DNA of 58,014 nt from Gammaproteobacteria bacterium. Lineage in GTDB: Bacteria; Pseudomonadota; Gammaproteobacteria; Steroidobacterales; Steroidobacteraceae. Position numbers and translations under genes: made by a program. Location of the stretch: NCBI GenBank assembly GCA_028870355.1, contig JAGWPU010000115.1, positions 1 through 58,014 of the forward strand, written 5' to 3'. Below, piece by piece: positions 36,273-46,363 of the stretch; position 1 is the stretch's first letter; the number at the start of each line of letters is the position of its first letter. The notes under the pieces were generated by a model. It ran no database searches, was not told the DNA's origin, and worked only from the letters and a program-made list of their open reading frames with translations.

Positions 36273-37453
36273 TGCTGGAGAACTCGCCGACGGTGTTCGA
36301 CCCGTCCTGGGATCCGTTCGCGCCGGATGCGATCCATCGGCTGGCGCAGCTGTACGGCTCGCCGCTGCTCATCGTCGATGCCGAGCGCTTGCGCGAACGC
36401 TATCGACGCCTCGCGGACGCGCTGCCCGGCGTGCAGCTGCATTTCGCGCTGAAGCCGCTCCCGCACCGCGCGGTCGTCGAGGTGCTGAGGGACGAAGGCG
36501 CGTCGTTCGACCTCGCGACCAACGGCGAAGTCGACCTGGTGCGCCGCGCGAAAGTCGCGCCCGAGCGCTGCATCCACACGCATCCGATCAAGCGGGACGG
36601 TGACATCCGCACCGCCCTCGCGGCCGGGGTCGACACGTTCGTCGTCGACAATCCGGACGAGGTGCGCAAGTTCGCGAAGTACCGCGGGCAGGCCGGCCTG
36701 CTGATCCGGGTCGCGTTCCGCAACCCCGGCGCGGTCTGCGATCTCTCGCGCAAGTTCGGTTGCGATCCGGGCGAGGTCGAGGACCTGATCGGGCTCGCCG
36801 CGTCGCTCGACGTGCGCGTCCGCGGACTGTCGTTCCACGTCGGCTCCCAGGCGCCGGATCCGGCGATGCACGTCGAGGCGATCGAGGCGTGCGCCGGACT
36901 GATCGCCCGTTCGGCGGCGAACGACCTCGCGCTCGAGATCCTCGACATCGGCGGCGGGTTTCCCGCGGATTACCGCGAGCCGATGATGCCGATCGAGCGG
37001 TTCTGCGCGCCGATCCGCGCGGCGCTCGCGGCGCTGCCGTACGGGGTGCGGGCGATCGCGGAGCCCGGCCGGACGATCGTCGCGCCGTCCGCGATCGGGG
37101 TGTCGACCGTGATGGGCCGCGCGAAGCGCGGCGACCGGTGGTGGTATTACCTGGACGACGGGCTGTACGGTTCCTACAGCGGCCGGCTGTACGATCACGC
37201 GAACTATCCGATCGAGGCGCTGAACGGCGGCACCCAGCGGGTGCCGTCGGTGCTCGCGGGGCCGACCTGCGACAGCATCGACGTGATCGAGGAGGACATC
37301 GCGCTGCCCTTGCTCGCGATCGGCGATCGGGTCGTCGGGCGATCGATGGGTGCCTATACCTGGGCGTCGGCGTCGGATTTCAACTTCTTCCCGAAGGCGA
37401 CCGTGCTCGTCGTCGACCGGGGCCGGTTGCTCGACGGGAGCGACGAGGCGTGA
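36272..37453 (+). CDS. fold-type III PLP decarboxylase (ornithine/lysine decarboxylase family)
   Basis: This 393-residue alanine-racemase-fold enzyme has PLP lysine K61 in LHFALKPLP, the pyridine/phosphate region HVGSQ and GGGFP, and the decarboxylase signature GPTCDSID with C333 and D334. It also has SRKFGC near the middle, as in eukaryotic-type ODCs. Members produce putrescine or cadaverine. Specificity between ornithine and lysine cannot be decided here. It overlaps the Sua5 stop by one base and the HIT gene start by GTGA. Confidence 0.88.
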   Translation: MLENSPTVFDPSWDPFAPDAIHRLAQLYGSPLLIVDAERLRERYRRLADALPGVQLHFALKPLPHRAVVEVLRDEGASFDLATNGEVDLVRRAKVAPERCIHTHPIKRDGDIRTALAAGVDTFVVDNPDEVRKFAKYRGQAGLLIRVAFRNPGAVCDLSRKFGCDPGEVEDLIGLAASLDVRVRGLSFHVGSQAPDPAMHVEAIEACAGLIARSAANDLALEILDIGGGFPADYREPMMPIERFCAPIRAALAALPYGVRAIAEPGRTIVAPSAIGVSTVMGRAKRGDRWWYYLDDGLYGSYSGRLYDHANYPIEALNGGTQRVPSVLAGPTCDSIDVIEEDIALPLLAIGDRVVGRSMGAYTWASASDFNFFPKATVLVVDRGRLLDGSDEA

Positions 37454-37902
37454 CGACCGCGATCCACCGGCTCGTCGATCGATGCCGCGCGGCCGATCAT
37501 CCGGCGATCGTCGCCCGGCTGCGGTCGGGCTGGGCGGTCCTCGGCGAGCGGCAGGTGTTCGCCGGCTATTGCCTGTTGTTGCCGGATCCGGTCGTGCCTC
37601 ACTTGAATGCGCTCGCGAACGATGCGCGGGCGACGTTCCTCGACGACATGGCAACGCTCGGCGATGCGCTGATCGCGGCGACCGGCGCGATTCGCATCAA
37701 CTATGCGATGTTCGGGAATGCCGAACCCGCGCTGCACGCCCACCTGTTTCCCCGGTTCGGCACCGAAGCGGCGAGCACGCGCGAGCTGCAGCCCTGGGCG
37801 CTCGACTGGAATGCGGCGCCACCGTTCAGCGACGCCGAGCACGGCGAGGTCCGGCGTCGCCTGCGCGCGCTGTTGTCGGGCGGTTCGACGCCACCGGGCT
37901 AG
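37450..37902 (+). CDS. HIT-family nucleotide-binding hydrolase
   Basis: This 150-residue protein has the HIT-type histidine motif ALHAHLFPRF near residue 97, where a His attacks the alpha phosphate in relatives. The motif is shortened relative to classic HxHxHxx. Other family-like features are the FAGYCLLLPDPVVPHLNALANDAR region and NYAMFGNA. HIT enzymes cleave dinucleoside polyphosphates or nucleoside phosphoramidates; the substrate is unknown. GTG start is coupled to the decarboxylase stop. Confidence 0.82.
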   Translation: MTTAIHRLVDRCRAADHPAIVARLRSGWAVLGERQVFAGYCLLLPDPVVPHLNALANDARATFLDDMATLGDALIAATGAIRINYAMFGNAEPALHAHLFPRFGTEAASTRELQPWALDWNAAPPFSDAEHGEVRRRLRALLSGGSTPPG

Positions 37903-37926
37903 ACGATCCACGAGGAGAGGACTGCG

Positions 37927-39387
37927 ATGCACCACCCCACAGCGATCGCTCGAACGTTCCTCGTTGCCACCCTCGCGAGCCTCGCGGCGCTGTCGGCCCC
38001 GGTCGTTGCGTCCGACACCGCTGGCGCCGCGGCCGCGAACGCCCACGACGATCAGGTCCTCGCGGCGATCGCCGCTCAGGTCGATCCGCAGCGCGAGCGG
38101 CGGTCCCTCGAGCGGCTCGTCGGCTTCGGCACGCGCCAGAGCGCCTCCGCGACCGGCTCGGCGACCCGCGGCATCGGCGCGGCACGGCGCTGGGTGCGGG
38201 CCCGATTCGCGCACATCGCGGCTGCCTGCGGCGGCTGTCTCGAGGTCGCGAGCGTGCCACAGGTGGTCACCGGCCCGCGCTTCGCGCGCCCGACCCGCAT
38301 CGTCGACGAGCTCGGGATCCAGCGCGGCCGCAGCGACCCGGACCGCGTCGTCGTGATCTCCGCGCACCTCGATTCGCGTGTGACCGACGTGATGAACGCG
38401 ACCGCCGACGCGCCCGGCGCGGACGACGACGGTTCGGGCGTCGCCGCGGTGCTCGAAGCGGCCCGCGTGCTGTCGCACTACCGGTTCCCCGCGACGATCG
38501 TCTACGCGGTGCTGTCGGGCGAAGAGCAGGGCCTGTATGGCGGGAAGCTCCTCGCGGCGACCGCGATCGCGCGCGGCTGGCGCGTCGAGGCGCAGCTCAA
38601 CAACGACATCATCGGCAACGTCCACGGCCAGAACGGCGTCGTCGACGATACGCACGTGCGCGTGTTCTCCGAAGGGATGAAGAATGGCCTCGGTGCGCAC
38701 GGCATCCGCGAGGTGCGCTCCAATGGCGGGGAGGTGGACAGCCCCTCGCGCAATCTTGCCCGCTACATCGCCCGGCTCGCGCCCCGTGTGCTATGGAACT
38801 TCCACGTCCGGATGATCTACCGGACGGACCGCTTCGATCGCGGTGGCGATCAGATCCCGATGCTCGCGGCGGGATTCCCGGCGGTGCGTTTCACGGAGGC
38901 GGTCGAGAACTACCATCGTCAGCATCAGGACGTGCGCGTCGCGGACGGAATTGCGTACGGCGACGTGCTCGCGGGCGTCGACTTCCCGTATCTTGCGCAG
39001 GTCACCCGCCTCAATGCGATCACGCTCGCGAGTCTCGCGTGGGCGCCACCCCCGCCGACCATGGTGCGGATCTCGGGCGCGGTGACGCCGAACACGCTCG
39101 TGCAGTGGTCGGCCGTGCCGTCGGCCGTCGGCTACCGCGTCTGGTGGCGCGACACGACCGATCCGCAATGGCGGTATCGCCGCTCGGCGGGCAATCAGAC
39201 CCGGCTGCTCCTGCCCGGGATCGTGATCGACGACTACTTCTTCGGCGTCGCGTCGGTCGGAGCCGACGGATTCGCGAGCCCGGTCGAGTTCCCGGGATCG
39301 GCGGGGGCGTTCTGGACGCCGAGCGCGGCCAGCAGCGCGCCGAAGTCGCGAAACGGCGCCAGGCAGGTGGCACCGATGCACAGGTAG
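37927..39387 (+). CDS. exported M28 zinc aminopeptidase with C-terminal FN3-like domain
   Basis: This 486-residue protein has a signal peptide ([15 protein letters not shown]) and ATG start with AGAGGA upstream. Zinc ligands of family M28 appear in order: SAHLDSR (His), PGADDDGSG (Asp), [10 protein letters not shown] (Glu pair), NNDIIGN (Asp) and [10 protein letters not shown] (His). Residues ~375-455 look like a fibronectin type III module ([20 protein letters not shown], then AVGYRVWWR). The final ~30 residues are low-complexity and lie in a 154-base overlap with the convergent yyaL-like gene. Confidence 0.92.
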   Translation: MHHPTAIARTFLVATLASLAALSAPVVASDTAGAAAANAHDDQVLAAIAAQVDPQRERRSLERLVGFGTRQSASATGSATRGIGAARRWVRARFAHIAAACGGCLEVASVPQVVTGPRFARPTRIVDELGIQRGRSDPDRVVVISAHLDSRVTDVMNATADAPGADDDGSGVAAVLEAARVLSHYRFPATIVYAVLSGEEQGLYGGKLLAATAIARGWRVEAQLNNDIIGNVHGQNGVVDDTHVRVFSEGMKNGLGAHGIREVRSNGGEVDSPSRNLARYIARLAPRVLWNFHVRMIYRTDRFDRGGDQIPMLAAGFPAVRFTEAVENYHRQHQDVRVADGIAYGDVLAGVDFPYLAQVTRLNAITLASLAWAPPPPTMVRISGAVTPNTLVQWSAVPSAVGYRVWWRDTTDPQWRYRRSAGNQTRLLLPGIVIDDYFFGVASVGADGFASPVEFPGSAGAFWTPSAASSAPKSRNGARQVAPMHR

Positions 39388-41369
39388 GCGATCGTCCCCT
39401 GATCGGCGCGCTTGTCGGCGAACGGCGCCGGTAGCGCGGGCTCCTCCGCCGCAATCCGGAATACGCTGCGCTCCGGAGCGTAGATGCGCTGCAGTTCGCG
39501 TGCCCAGCGTGCGGCTTCTTCGCCGCTGCCGCGGATCACGACGGCCTTCGGAACGAGTTGCTCGCATTCCAATGCGTTCACCATGCCCATGTGCATCGCG
39601 GGATCCGCCCGCATCGACGGCATCGCCGCGGCGATCGCGCGGCGCGCCGCCCGCAGGTAGCGGGGCTCGGCGGCGAGGTAGCCCACCCGCAGCAGCGTCT
39701 CGGCGGCGACCGCGTTGCCGGACGGGGTCGCGTCGTCGCCAAAGGACTTCAGCCGGCCGAGCGGCGCTTCCGCGTCGTCCGCGGTGTAGAAGAACCCGCC
39801 ATTCGGCGCATCCTCGAAGCGCTCGAGCAGGATCTCGGCGAGTCCGATCAGTCGCTCGTAATCGCGGGTGCGCCAGCGCGTCTGCAGCAGTTCGAGGAGC
39901 GCCTCGGCGAGGAATGCGTGATCGTCGAGATTCGCGGGGAATCGCGTGCGACCGCCGGCATGGACGGCGTGCAGGCGCCCCTCGATCCAGAGTCGATCCT
40001 CGAGGAAATCCGCCGCGTGCGCCGCCGCCTGCGCGAGATCGGGCCGTTCCAGCACGCGCGCGGCGATCGCGAGGCCCTTGATCATCAGCGCGTTCCACGC
40101 GGTCACGATCTTGTCGTCGCGTGCCGGTCGCGTCCGGTGTGCACGTTCGGCCGCGAGGGTTCGGCAGGCCCGCGCGAGCGTCGCTTCGATGTCGGCCTCG
40201 GTCCGCCCCAGGCGCTCCGCGATCCGCGTCACGGACTCGGTTGCGACCAGGTGCCAGCGACCATCGACGTTCGGCTCGCGGTCCAGGCCGAAACGTGCGG
40301 CAAACACCACGAAATCCCCGGGCTCGAGCGCCGCGCAGACCGCCGCGCGATCCCACAGGTAGTACGCGCCCTCGTGGCCGTCGGAATCCGCGTCGAGGCT
40401 CGCATGGAACGCGCCGCCGGGCGCCCGCATCTCGCGCAACGCCCATTCGGCGGTCTGCGCGGCGACCTGCGCGTAGAGCGCGTCCCCGGTCGCGGCATGG
40501 GCCTCGGCGTACCGCGCGAGCAGCGCGGCATTGTCGTAGAGCATCTTCTCGAAGTGCGGGATCCGCCACGCGCGATCCACCGAATAACGGTGGAAGCCCC
40601 CGCCGATCGCGTCGCGGATGCCGCCTTCGGCGATTCGCGTGAGGCTGAGCGCGGCCATGAACAGCGCGTGCAGGTCGGGCGCGTCCGACGGCGAGGTCGT
40701 CCGCCAGTGCCGCAGCGCGCGCTCGATCATCGCCGGATGCGGAAATTTCGGGGCCGTGCCGAATCCGCCATGGTCGGGGTCGAACGTCTCGGCGAGCGCG
40801 GCCCGCGCGGCCGCGATCGGTGCGGCGTCGAGGTCCGCGTCGGGCGGGCGCCCCGCGGGCCGTACCGCGGCGAGCGCCGCGTCGAGTACGTCGCGCTGTG
40901 CGCGGATCTCGGCGCGATTCATCGCGAAGTAGTCGGCGACGCGGTTCAGCAGGTCGAAAAAGCCCGGAACGCCGCGACCGGGCTCGCGCGGGAAATACGT
41001 GCCGCCGAAGAACGGTCGCCGATCGTCGGGCGCGAGGAACATCGTCAGGGGCCACCCGCCCGGGGCGCGCGTGATCAACTGCAGCGCGAGCTGGTACGCT
41101 CGGTCGATGTCCGGCCGCTCCTCCCGATCGACCTTCACGCTCACGAACCGCGCGTTCATCACCGCGGCGATGGCGGGGTCCGCGAACGACTCGTGTGCCA
41201 TCACGTGGCACCAGTGGCAGGCCGAATACCCGACCGACAGGAGCACCGGCCTGTCCTCGGCGAGCGCCTTCGCGAACGCCTCGTCGCTCCACGCGAACCA
41301 GTCGACCGGTTGGTCGGCGTGCTGCAGCAGATAGGGGCTGGTTTCCGTCTGCAGCCGGTTGCGGCGCAT
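39234..41369 (-). CDS. thioredoxin-domain protein of the YyaL/DUF255 (SPATA20-like) family
   Basis: This 711-residue protein starts at ATG 41369, the family N-terminus ([22 protein letters not shown]). The thioredoxin-like domain has the active-site pair C51-C54 in SACHWCHVM, followed by [10 protein letters not shown] and [24 protein letters not shown]. The rest is a six-hairpin-like helical domain ([27 protein letters not shown]-like blocks). The molecular function of the family is not settled. The last 50 codons overlap the M28 gene. The start region is divergent from rlmI. Confidence 0.93.
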   Translation of the reverse strand: MRRNRLQTETSPYLLQHADQPVDWFAWSDEAFAKALAEDRPVLLSVGYSACHWCHVMAHESFADPAIAAVMNARFVSVKVDREERPDIDRAYQLALQLITRAPGGWPLTMFLAPDDRRPFFGGTYFPREPGRGVPGFFDLLNRVADYFAMNRAEIRAQRDVLDAALAAVRPAGRPPDADLDAAPIAAARAALAETFDPDHGGFGTAPKFPHPAMIERALRHWRTTSPSDAPDLHALFMAALSLTRIAEGGIRDAIGGGFHRYSVDRAWRIPHFEKMLYDNAALLARYAEAHAATGDALYAQVAAQTAEWALREMRAPGGAFHASLDADSDGHEGAYYLWDRAAVCAALEPGDFVVFAARFGLDREPNVDGRWHLVATESVTRIAERLGRTEADIEATLARACRTLAAERAHRTRPARDDKIVTAWNALMIKGLAIAARVLERPDLAQAAAHAADFLEDRLWIEGRLHAVHAGGRTRFPANLDDHAFLAEALLELLQTRWRTRDYERLIGLAEILLERFEDAPNGGFFYTADDAEAPLGRLKSFGDDATPSGNAVAAETLLRVGYLAAEPRYLRAARRAIAAAMPSMRADPAMHMGMVNALECEQLVPKAVVIRGSGEEAARWARELQRIYAPERSVFRIAAEEPALPAPFADKRADQGTIAYLCIGATCLAPFRDFGALLAALGVQNAPADPGNSTGLANPSAPTDATPKK

Positions 41370-41424
41370 CGCGCGGGGTTCCGTGTCGGTTAGAATGCTC
41401 GCCACTATAGCCGAATCGTCCTGG

Positions 41425-42636
41425 ATGCCCACGATCGAACACCTTGCGCCACTGCCCGTCCTGCGCTTGAAGCGCAACGAGGATCGACGCCTGCACGCCG
41501 GTCACCTGTGGGTGTTCAGCAACGAAGTCGATACCGGGCAGACGCCGCTGTCGCATTTCGCGCCCGGCGACCTGGTGCGCGTCCTCGCGCACAACGATCG
41601 GCCGCTCGGACTCGCCTACGTGAATCCTCGCTCCCTGATCTGCGCGCGGCTCCTCGAGACCGCGAACGTGCCGGACGCGGACTGGTTCTCGCGGCGCTTG
41701 CGTCGCGCACTCGCGTTGCGCGAGCGCCTGTACGAGGGGCCGTACTATCGCTGGGTGCACGGTGAGGCCGACGGCCTGCCCGGGCTCGTGGTCGACCGAT
41801 TCGGCTCCGCCTGCGTCGTGCAGATCGGCACCGCGGGGATGGAGCGACTGCGTCCCGCGCTGCAAGCCGCGCTGCTCGAAGCGCCCGGCGTCGACACGCT
41901 GCTCTACCGGAACGACGGCGCGACGCGCGAACTCGAAGGCTTGCCGCTCTACGTCGAGTCGGCCGGCGCGGCGTTCCCTGAGGTGGCGCGCGTGATCGAG
42001 GCCGGACTCGAGTTCCGGGTGCCGTTGCGCACCGGGCAGAAGACCGGCTGGTTCTACGACCAGACGGCGAACCGCGCCGCGCTGCTGAAATACGTGCGCC
42101 CGGGCGCGCGCGTTCTCGACGTGTTCAGCTACGTCGGGGCGTGGGGCGCGCGGGCCGCACGCGCGGGCGCCACGGAGGTGCTGTGCGTCGACGCGTCGGC
42201 GAGCGCGCTGCAGTTCGCCGCGGAGAACGCCGAGCGCAACGGCCATGCGGTGCGCACCCTCAAAGGGGATGCCTTCGAGGCGCTCGCGGCGCTCGCCGCC
42301 GACCGCGAGCGGTTCGATCTGGTCATCGTCGACCCGCCGGCGTTCGCGAAGCGCAAGAAGGATCTCCCGAAGGCCCAGGCCGCCTACCGCCGACTGAACC
42401 AGGCCGCGATCGGCGTGCTCGCGCCCGACGGCATTCTGGTGTCGTGCTCCTGCTCGCATCACCTCGGTGCCGCCGAACTGCAGGAGGCGATCGCGAAGGC
42501 GGCCCGGGGATGCGGCCGACGCCTGCAGGTGCTCGAGTCGGGCGAGCAGGGGCCCGATCATCCGGTGCACCCGGCGATCCCGGAGACCCGCTATCTGAAG
42601 GCGTTCTTCTGTCGAGTCGACGAGCCGCTCGACTGA
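41425..42636 (+). CDS. rlmI: 23S rRNA (cytosine-1962-C5) methyltransferase RlmI
   Basis: This 403-residue protein has an N-terminal PUA domain ([21 protein letters not shown]), a central beta domain and a Rossmann SAM domain with [20 protein letters not shown] and the active-site block [24 protein letters not shown]. Family members methylate C1962 of 23S rRNA. ATG 41425 was chosen as it directly precedes the conserved N-terminus; an ATG 30 bases upstream overlaps a TAGAAT -10-like sequence. Confidence 0.93.
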   Translation: MPTIEHLAPLPVLRLKRNEDRRLHAGHLWVFSNEVDTGQTPLSHFAPGDLVRVLAHNDRPLGLAYVNPRSLICARLLETANVPDADWFSRRLRRALALRERLYEGPYYRWVHGEADGLPGLVVDRFGSACVVQIGTAGMERLRPALQAALLEAPGVDTLLYRNDGATRELEGLPLYVESAGAAFPEVARVIEAGLEFRVPLRTGQKTGWFYDQTANRAALLKYVRPGARVLDVFSYVGAWGARAARAGATEVLCVDASASALQFAAENAERNGHAVRTLKGDAFEALAALAADRERFDLVIVDPPAFAKRKKDLPKAQAAYRRLNQAAIGVLAPDGILVSCSCSHHLGAAELQEAIAKAARGCGRRLQVLESGEQGPDHPVHPAIPETRYLKAFFCRVDEPLD

Positions 42637-42668
42637 AGCCCCGGTTCTCCGGAGCGCTCCCCGTGGGG

Positions 42669-42674
42669 TACACT
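42669..42674 (+). promoter_or_regulatory. possible leaderless-type -10 element for lgt
   Basis: TACACT ends eight bases before the lgt ATG; there is no Shine-Dalgarno between. The -35 (TTCTCC at 18 bases) is weak. Confidence 0.45.
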
Positions 42675-42682
42675 GCCGCCCC

Positions 42683-43540
42683 ATGATCATCTATCCGCAC
42701 ATCGATCCGATCGCATTCTCGATCGGACCCATCGACGGCATCGGGCCGCTCCAGGTGCACTGGTACGGCATCATGTACCTCGTCGGCTTCGCCGCCGCGT
42801 GGGGTCTCGCGCGGTATCGAGCGAGCCGCCCGGGCTCGACCTGGAAGCCGATCGACATCGACGACCTGATCTTCTATTGCGCGATCGGCGTGATCGTCGG
42901 CGGCCGTCTCGGCTGGTGCATCTTCTACGGCAATGAAGTGATCTATGGACACGGCACGACGCCCCGGGACTGGATCAACGTGTTCCGGATCTGGGACGGC
43001 GGCATGTCGTTCCACGGCGGCCTCACCGGCGTGATGGTCGCGGCGATCCTGTTCGCTCGCGCAAAGGCGAAAAGGGCCGTCGACGTGTTCGATTTCCTCG
43101 CACCGCTCCCCGGGATCGGGCTGATGGCCGGCCGTCTCGGCAACTTCATCAACGGCGAGCTGTGGGGCAAACCGACCAATCTGCCCTGGGCGTTCGGCGT
43201 GCCGAATGCCCAGGGCGTGCTGATCGGCCGGCACCCCTCGCAGCTGTACGAGGCGGCGCTCGAAGGGCTCGCGCTGTTCCTGATCCTGTGGAATTACACG
43301 AAAAAGCCCCGCCCGCGCCTCGCGCCGAGCGCGCTGTTCCTGATCGTCTATGGCATTGCGCGGTTCTCGGTCGAATGGGTGCGGCTGCCCGATCCGCAAC
43401 TCGGGTACCTGTACGGCGGCTGGCTCACGATGGGGATGGTGTTGACGTTCCCGATGTTCGTGATCGGCGCGCTGCTGATGATCTACGCGTATCGGCGCAA
43501 CGCGCCGACCGGCAATCTCGTCCCGGTCGACGGCCGATAG
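42683..43540 (+). CDS. lgt: prolipoprotein diacylglyceryl transferase
   Basis: This 285-residue polytopic protein transfers diacylglycerol from phosphatidylglycerol to the lipobox cysteine of prolipoproteins. Signature blocks: [39 protein letters not shown], and [16 protein letters not shown] with the essential Arg/Asn. Seven membrane segments fit. It begins the lgt-thyA pair common in gammaproteobacteria. Confidence 0.97.
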   Translation: MIIYPHIDPIAFSIGPIDGIGPLQVHWYGIMYLVGFAAAWGLARYRASRPGSTWKPIDIDDLIFYCAIGVIVGGRLGWCIFYGNEVIYGHGTTPRDWINVFRIWDGGMSFHGGLTGVMVAAILFARAKAKRAVDVFDFLAPLPGIGLMAGRLGNFINGELWGKPTNLPWAFGVPNAQGVLIGRHPSQLYEAALEGLALFLILWNYTKKPRPRLAPSALFLIVYGIARFSVEWVRLPDPQLGYLYGGWLTMGMVLTFPMFVIGALLMIYAYRRNAPTGNLVPVDGR

Positions 43541-43553
43541 CCGCCGTCGGTCG

Positions 43554-44348
43554 ATGCGGCAGTATCTCGAGTTCCTGCGACACATCCGGCAGGCGGGCGC
43601 CCGCAAATCCGACCGGACCGGCACCGGCACGCTGAGCGTGTTCGGATACCAGCTGCGGTTCGACCTCGACGCGGGCTTTCCGCTGGTGACCACCAAGCGG
43701 CTGCACCTGCGCTCGATCATCCACGAGCTGCTGTGGTTCCTGCGCGGCGACACGAACGTGCAATACCTCCACGACCATGGCGTCACCATCTGGGACGAGT
43801 GGGCCGATGCGCAAGGCAATCTCGGGCCGGTCTACGGGCGCCAGTGGCGCAGCTGGCCGACCGCGGACGGTCGCCACGTGGACCAGATCGCGCGCGTGGT
43901 GGACCTGCTGCGCACCGACCCGGACTCCCGGCGGATCCTCGTGAGCGCGTGGAACGTCGGCGAGCTGGATGCGATGGCGCTCGCGCCGTGTCACGCGTTG
44001 TTCCAGTTCTACGTCGCGAACGGACGGCTGTCCTGCCAGCTCTATCAGCGCAGCGCCGATGCGTTCCTCGGCGTGCCCTTCAACATCGCCTCCTACGCGT
44101 TGCTCACGCACCTGGTCGCGGCGCAGTGCGGCTTCGAGCCCGGCGAGTTCATCTGGACGGGCGGCGATTGCCACCTGTACCTGAACCACATCGCCGGCGT
44201 CGAGGAGCAGTTGCGCCGGGAACCGTATCCGCTGCCGCGCCTGCGGCTGAACCGCAAGCCGGCGACGCTGTTCGATTACCAATACGAGGACTTTTCCGTG
44301 CTGGATTACCAATGCCACCCCGCGATCCCAGCGCCGATCGCCGTCTGA
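43554..44348 (+). CDS. thyA: thymidylate synthase
   Basis: This protein is 264 residues, identical in length to E. coli ThyA, with catalytic C146 in [11 protein letters not shown]. Other landmarks are [46 protein letters not shown] and DYQYEDF. It methylates dUMP using methylene-THF, producing dihydrofolate that the FolA encoded downstream recycles. It lies 13 bases after lgt and 14 before the SET gene. Confidence 0.98.
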   Translation: MRQYLEFLRHIRQAGARKSDRTGTGTLSVFGYQLRFDLDAGFPLVTTKRLHLRSIIHELLWFLRGDTNVQYLHDHGVTIWDEWADAQGNLGPVYGRQWRSWPTADGRHVDQIARVVDLLRTDPDSRRILVSAWNVGELDAMALAPCHALFQFYVANGRLSCQLYQRSADAFLGVPFNIASYALLTHLVAAQCGFEPGEFIWTGGDCHLYLNHIAGVEEQLRREPYPLPRLRLNRKPATLFDYQYEDFSVLDYQCHPAIPAPIAV

Positions 44349-44362
44349 CGCGGCGCGCGCCG

Positions 44363-44941
44363 ATGATCACCGTACGCCACTCGCGGATCCACGGACGCGG
44401 CGTGTTCGCGCTGCGCCGGATCCGCAAGGGAACCCAGGTCATCGAATACGTCGGCGAACGCGTCTCGCACGCCGAGGCGGATGCGCGCTACGCTGACAAG
44501 GCCGAGGACGACAACCATACGTTCCTGTTCACGGTCGACTCGCGCACGGTGATCGACGGTGGCGTCGGTGGCAACGAGGCGCGGTACATCAATCACGGTT
44601 GCGAGCCGAACTGCGAGAGCTCCGTCGAACGCGGCCGCATCTTCATCGAGGCGATCCGGACGATCGAGGCCGGCGAGGAGCTCAGCTACGATTACCAGAT
44701 CGAGCGCGATCCGGACGACGCGCCGAACGTCGACGAGATCTTCGCGTGCCGCTGTGGGGCACCCGGCTGCCGAGGCACGATGCTGGTGCCGCCGCCGGCG
44801 CCGCGCGCGCGCAAGCGTCCGGCGCGGCGGCCGCTCAAGGCGGCGGCGAAGCGGGTCCGGCGCGAGTCGGCCACCCGCGAGCTCAGCCGCCCCGGTCGCG
44901 GCAAGCGGCCGCGCAAGTCGGCCAAGACGCGGCGGCGCTGA
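44363..44941 (+). CDS. SET-domain protein lysine methyltransferase with basic tail
   Basis: This 192-residue protein has all core SET motifs: HGRGVFAL at 10-17, YINHGCEPNCE at 75-85 (the NHxCxPN pseudoknot) and catalytic-type Y109 in LSYDYQIE. A post-SET cysteine cluster C129-x-C131-x4-C136 (ACRCGAPGC), with one SET cysteine, would bind zinc as in eukaryotic enzymes. Residues 142-192 form a Lys/Arg/Ala/Pro-rich tail (KAAAKRVRR, KRPRKSAKTRRR). Such short SET proteins occur in Xanthomonas relatives. The protein substrate is unknown. It sits between thyA and the LysR-folA pair. Confidence 0.92.
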   Translation: MITVRHSRIHGRGVFALRRIRKGTQVIEYVGERVSHAEADARYADKAEDDNHTFLFTVDSRTVIDGGVGGNEARYINHGCEPNCESSVERGRIFIEAIRTIEAGEELSYDYQIERDPDDAPNVDEIFACRCGAPGCRGTMLVPPPAPRARKRPARRPLKAAAKRVRRESATRELSRPGRGKRPRKSAKTRRR

Positions 44942-44969
44942 GCCGCGCATCTGCGCGCCGAGGGATCGG

Positions 44970-45863
44970 ATGATGCGCCTGCCGTCACTGAAGTTCCTGA
45001 AGACCTTCCAGGTCGCCGCGAAGCTCAAGAGCTTCAAGGCCGCGGCCGAGGAGCTCTTCGTGACGCCGTCCGCGGTCAGCCACCAGATCAAGGCCCTCGA
45101 GGAGCAGCTCGGGGTGACGTTGTTCGAGCGCGGCGCGCGCGGCGTTCGAACCCTGGAGCTCACCGACGCCGGCGCCCACTATCTCGAGTACCTGAACGAG
45201 ATCTTCGCGAAGCTCGAGTCGGTCACCGAGCAGCTGCAGATGCGTTACGGGCGGACCATCATTCGCCTGAACGTGCCGCCGTTCTTCGCGAATGAAATGC
45301 TTTTGCCGCGGCTCGCGTCGTTCTCGCAGGCGCACGAACACACCGACATCCGCATCGAGACCAGCCTGTCGGCGGCGAGGACCCACCCGGCAGAGGCCGA
45401 TCTGTCGATCGTCGTCGGCGCCGGGCCGTGGGAGGGGCTCACGGTGCACGAACTGTTCGCGCAGAGCTTCATCGTCGCCTGCTCGCCCGCGTTCCTGATC
45501 GACAATCCGATCACCCGATACGCCGATCTGAACGGCAAGACCCTGCTGGTCCACGAGGAACGGCGCGAGGCCTGGGAGCGCTGGGCGCACGGGCTGCGGA
45601 TCGACCCGATCCAGCCGAATCGACTGGTTCGGCTCGACACCATGTCGGCGGTCGTGCTCGCCGCCGAGCAGGGGATCGGCGTCGGCCTCGTCCCCGCGCG
45701 GCTCAGCGCCGACCGGTTCTCCGCCGGCGGTCTGATCAAACTGTTCGACGCCGAGCTCGAGACCAACGAGAGCTACGTGATCCTGCAGCGGCCCGAGGAT
45801 GGCGACCGGGAAGATCTGCGAGAGCTGACCGAATGGATCGTCGCCCAGTGCCGGGACGCATGA
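44970..45863 (+). CDS. LysR-family regulator, GcvA-like
   Basis: This 297-residue regulator has an N-terminal winged helix (LKFLKTFQVAAKLKSFKAAAEELFVTPSAVSHQIKALEEQLGVTLFER). The end of that domain, with ARGVRTLELTDAGAHYL, resembles GcvA-type regulators. The effector domain follows. ATG 44970 (a second ATG follows at once) has AGGGA upstream. Its stop overlaps folA (ATGA), so regulator and dihydrofolate reductase are co-translated. Target genes are unknown; no glycine-cleavage genes are in the window. Confidence 0.9.
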   Translation: MMRLPSLKFLKTFQVAAKLKSFKAAAEELFVTPSAVSHQIKALEEQLGVTLFERGARGVRTLELTDAGAHYLEYLNEIFAKLESVTEQLQMRYGRTIIRLNVPPFFANEMLLPRLASFSQAHEHTDIRIETSLSAARTHPAEADLSIVVGAGPWEGLTVHELFAQSFIVACSPAFLIDNPITRYADLNGKTLLVHEERREAWERWAHGLRIDPIQPNRLVRLDTMSAVVLAAEQGIGVGLVPARLSADRFSAGGLIKLFDAELETNESYVILQRPEDGDREDLRELTEWIVAQCRDA

Positions 45864-46363
45864 TCACCGGCGCGCCACCGATCGAGTTCGTCGTCGCGGT
45901 GTCCGAAAACGACGTGATCGGGCGCGACAACGCGTTGCCGTGGCGCCTGCCCGAGGATCTGCGCCGGTTCAAGGCGCTCACCGTCGGCGGCACCGTGCTG
46001 ATGGGCCGGAAGACCTACGAATCGATCGGACGCCCGCTCGTGGATCGCCGTAACCTGATTCTGTCGCGCCGCCCGGACTTCGCCGTCGCGGGCGCTACCG
46101 TGGTTCGCGACCTCGAGGAGGCGAGCCGCCTTGCGCTGCCGACGCGCCCGCTGATGGTGATCGGCGGTGGGGAGATCTTCCGCTTGTGCGTCGCGCAGGC
46201 GACGCGCATCCACCTGACGATCGTGCATGCGCACATCGCCGACGGGGACGCGACCTTCGACGCGTGGCGCAGCGCCGAGTGGCGGGAGTCTTTCCGGGAG
46301 GCGCGGCGCCGCGACCAACGGCACACGTTCGACTACACCTTCGTGACGCTCGAGAGGTCCTGA
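45860..46363 (+). CDS. folA: dihydrofolate reductase
   Basis: This 167-residue DHFR carries VVAVSENDVIGRDNALPWRLPEDLRRFKALTVG (active-site Asp replaced by the common Glu in PED), GRKTYESIGRPL and VIGGGEIF. It reduces the dihydrofolate made by ThyA. Start ATG overlaps the LysR gene stop. Its final 31 bases overlap the convergent kmo gene. Confidence 0.97.
   Translation: MITGAPPIEFVVAVSENDVIGRDNALPWRLPEDLRRFKALTVGGTVLMGRKTYESIGRPLVDRRNLILSRRPDFAVAGATVVRDLEEASRLALPTRPLMVIGGGEIFRLCVAQATRIHLTIVHAHIADGDATFDAWRSAEWRESFREARRRDQRHTFDYTFVTLERS

Noticed and set aside
38791-42690. A 1299-codon minus-strand frame across four genes
   Set aside because: It runs antisense or out of frame through M28, yyaL, rlmI and the start of lgt; its composition is Arg/Ala-rich with no motif.
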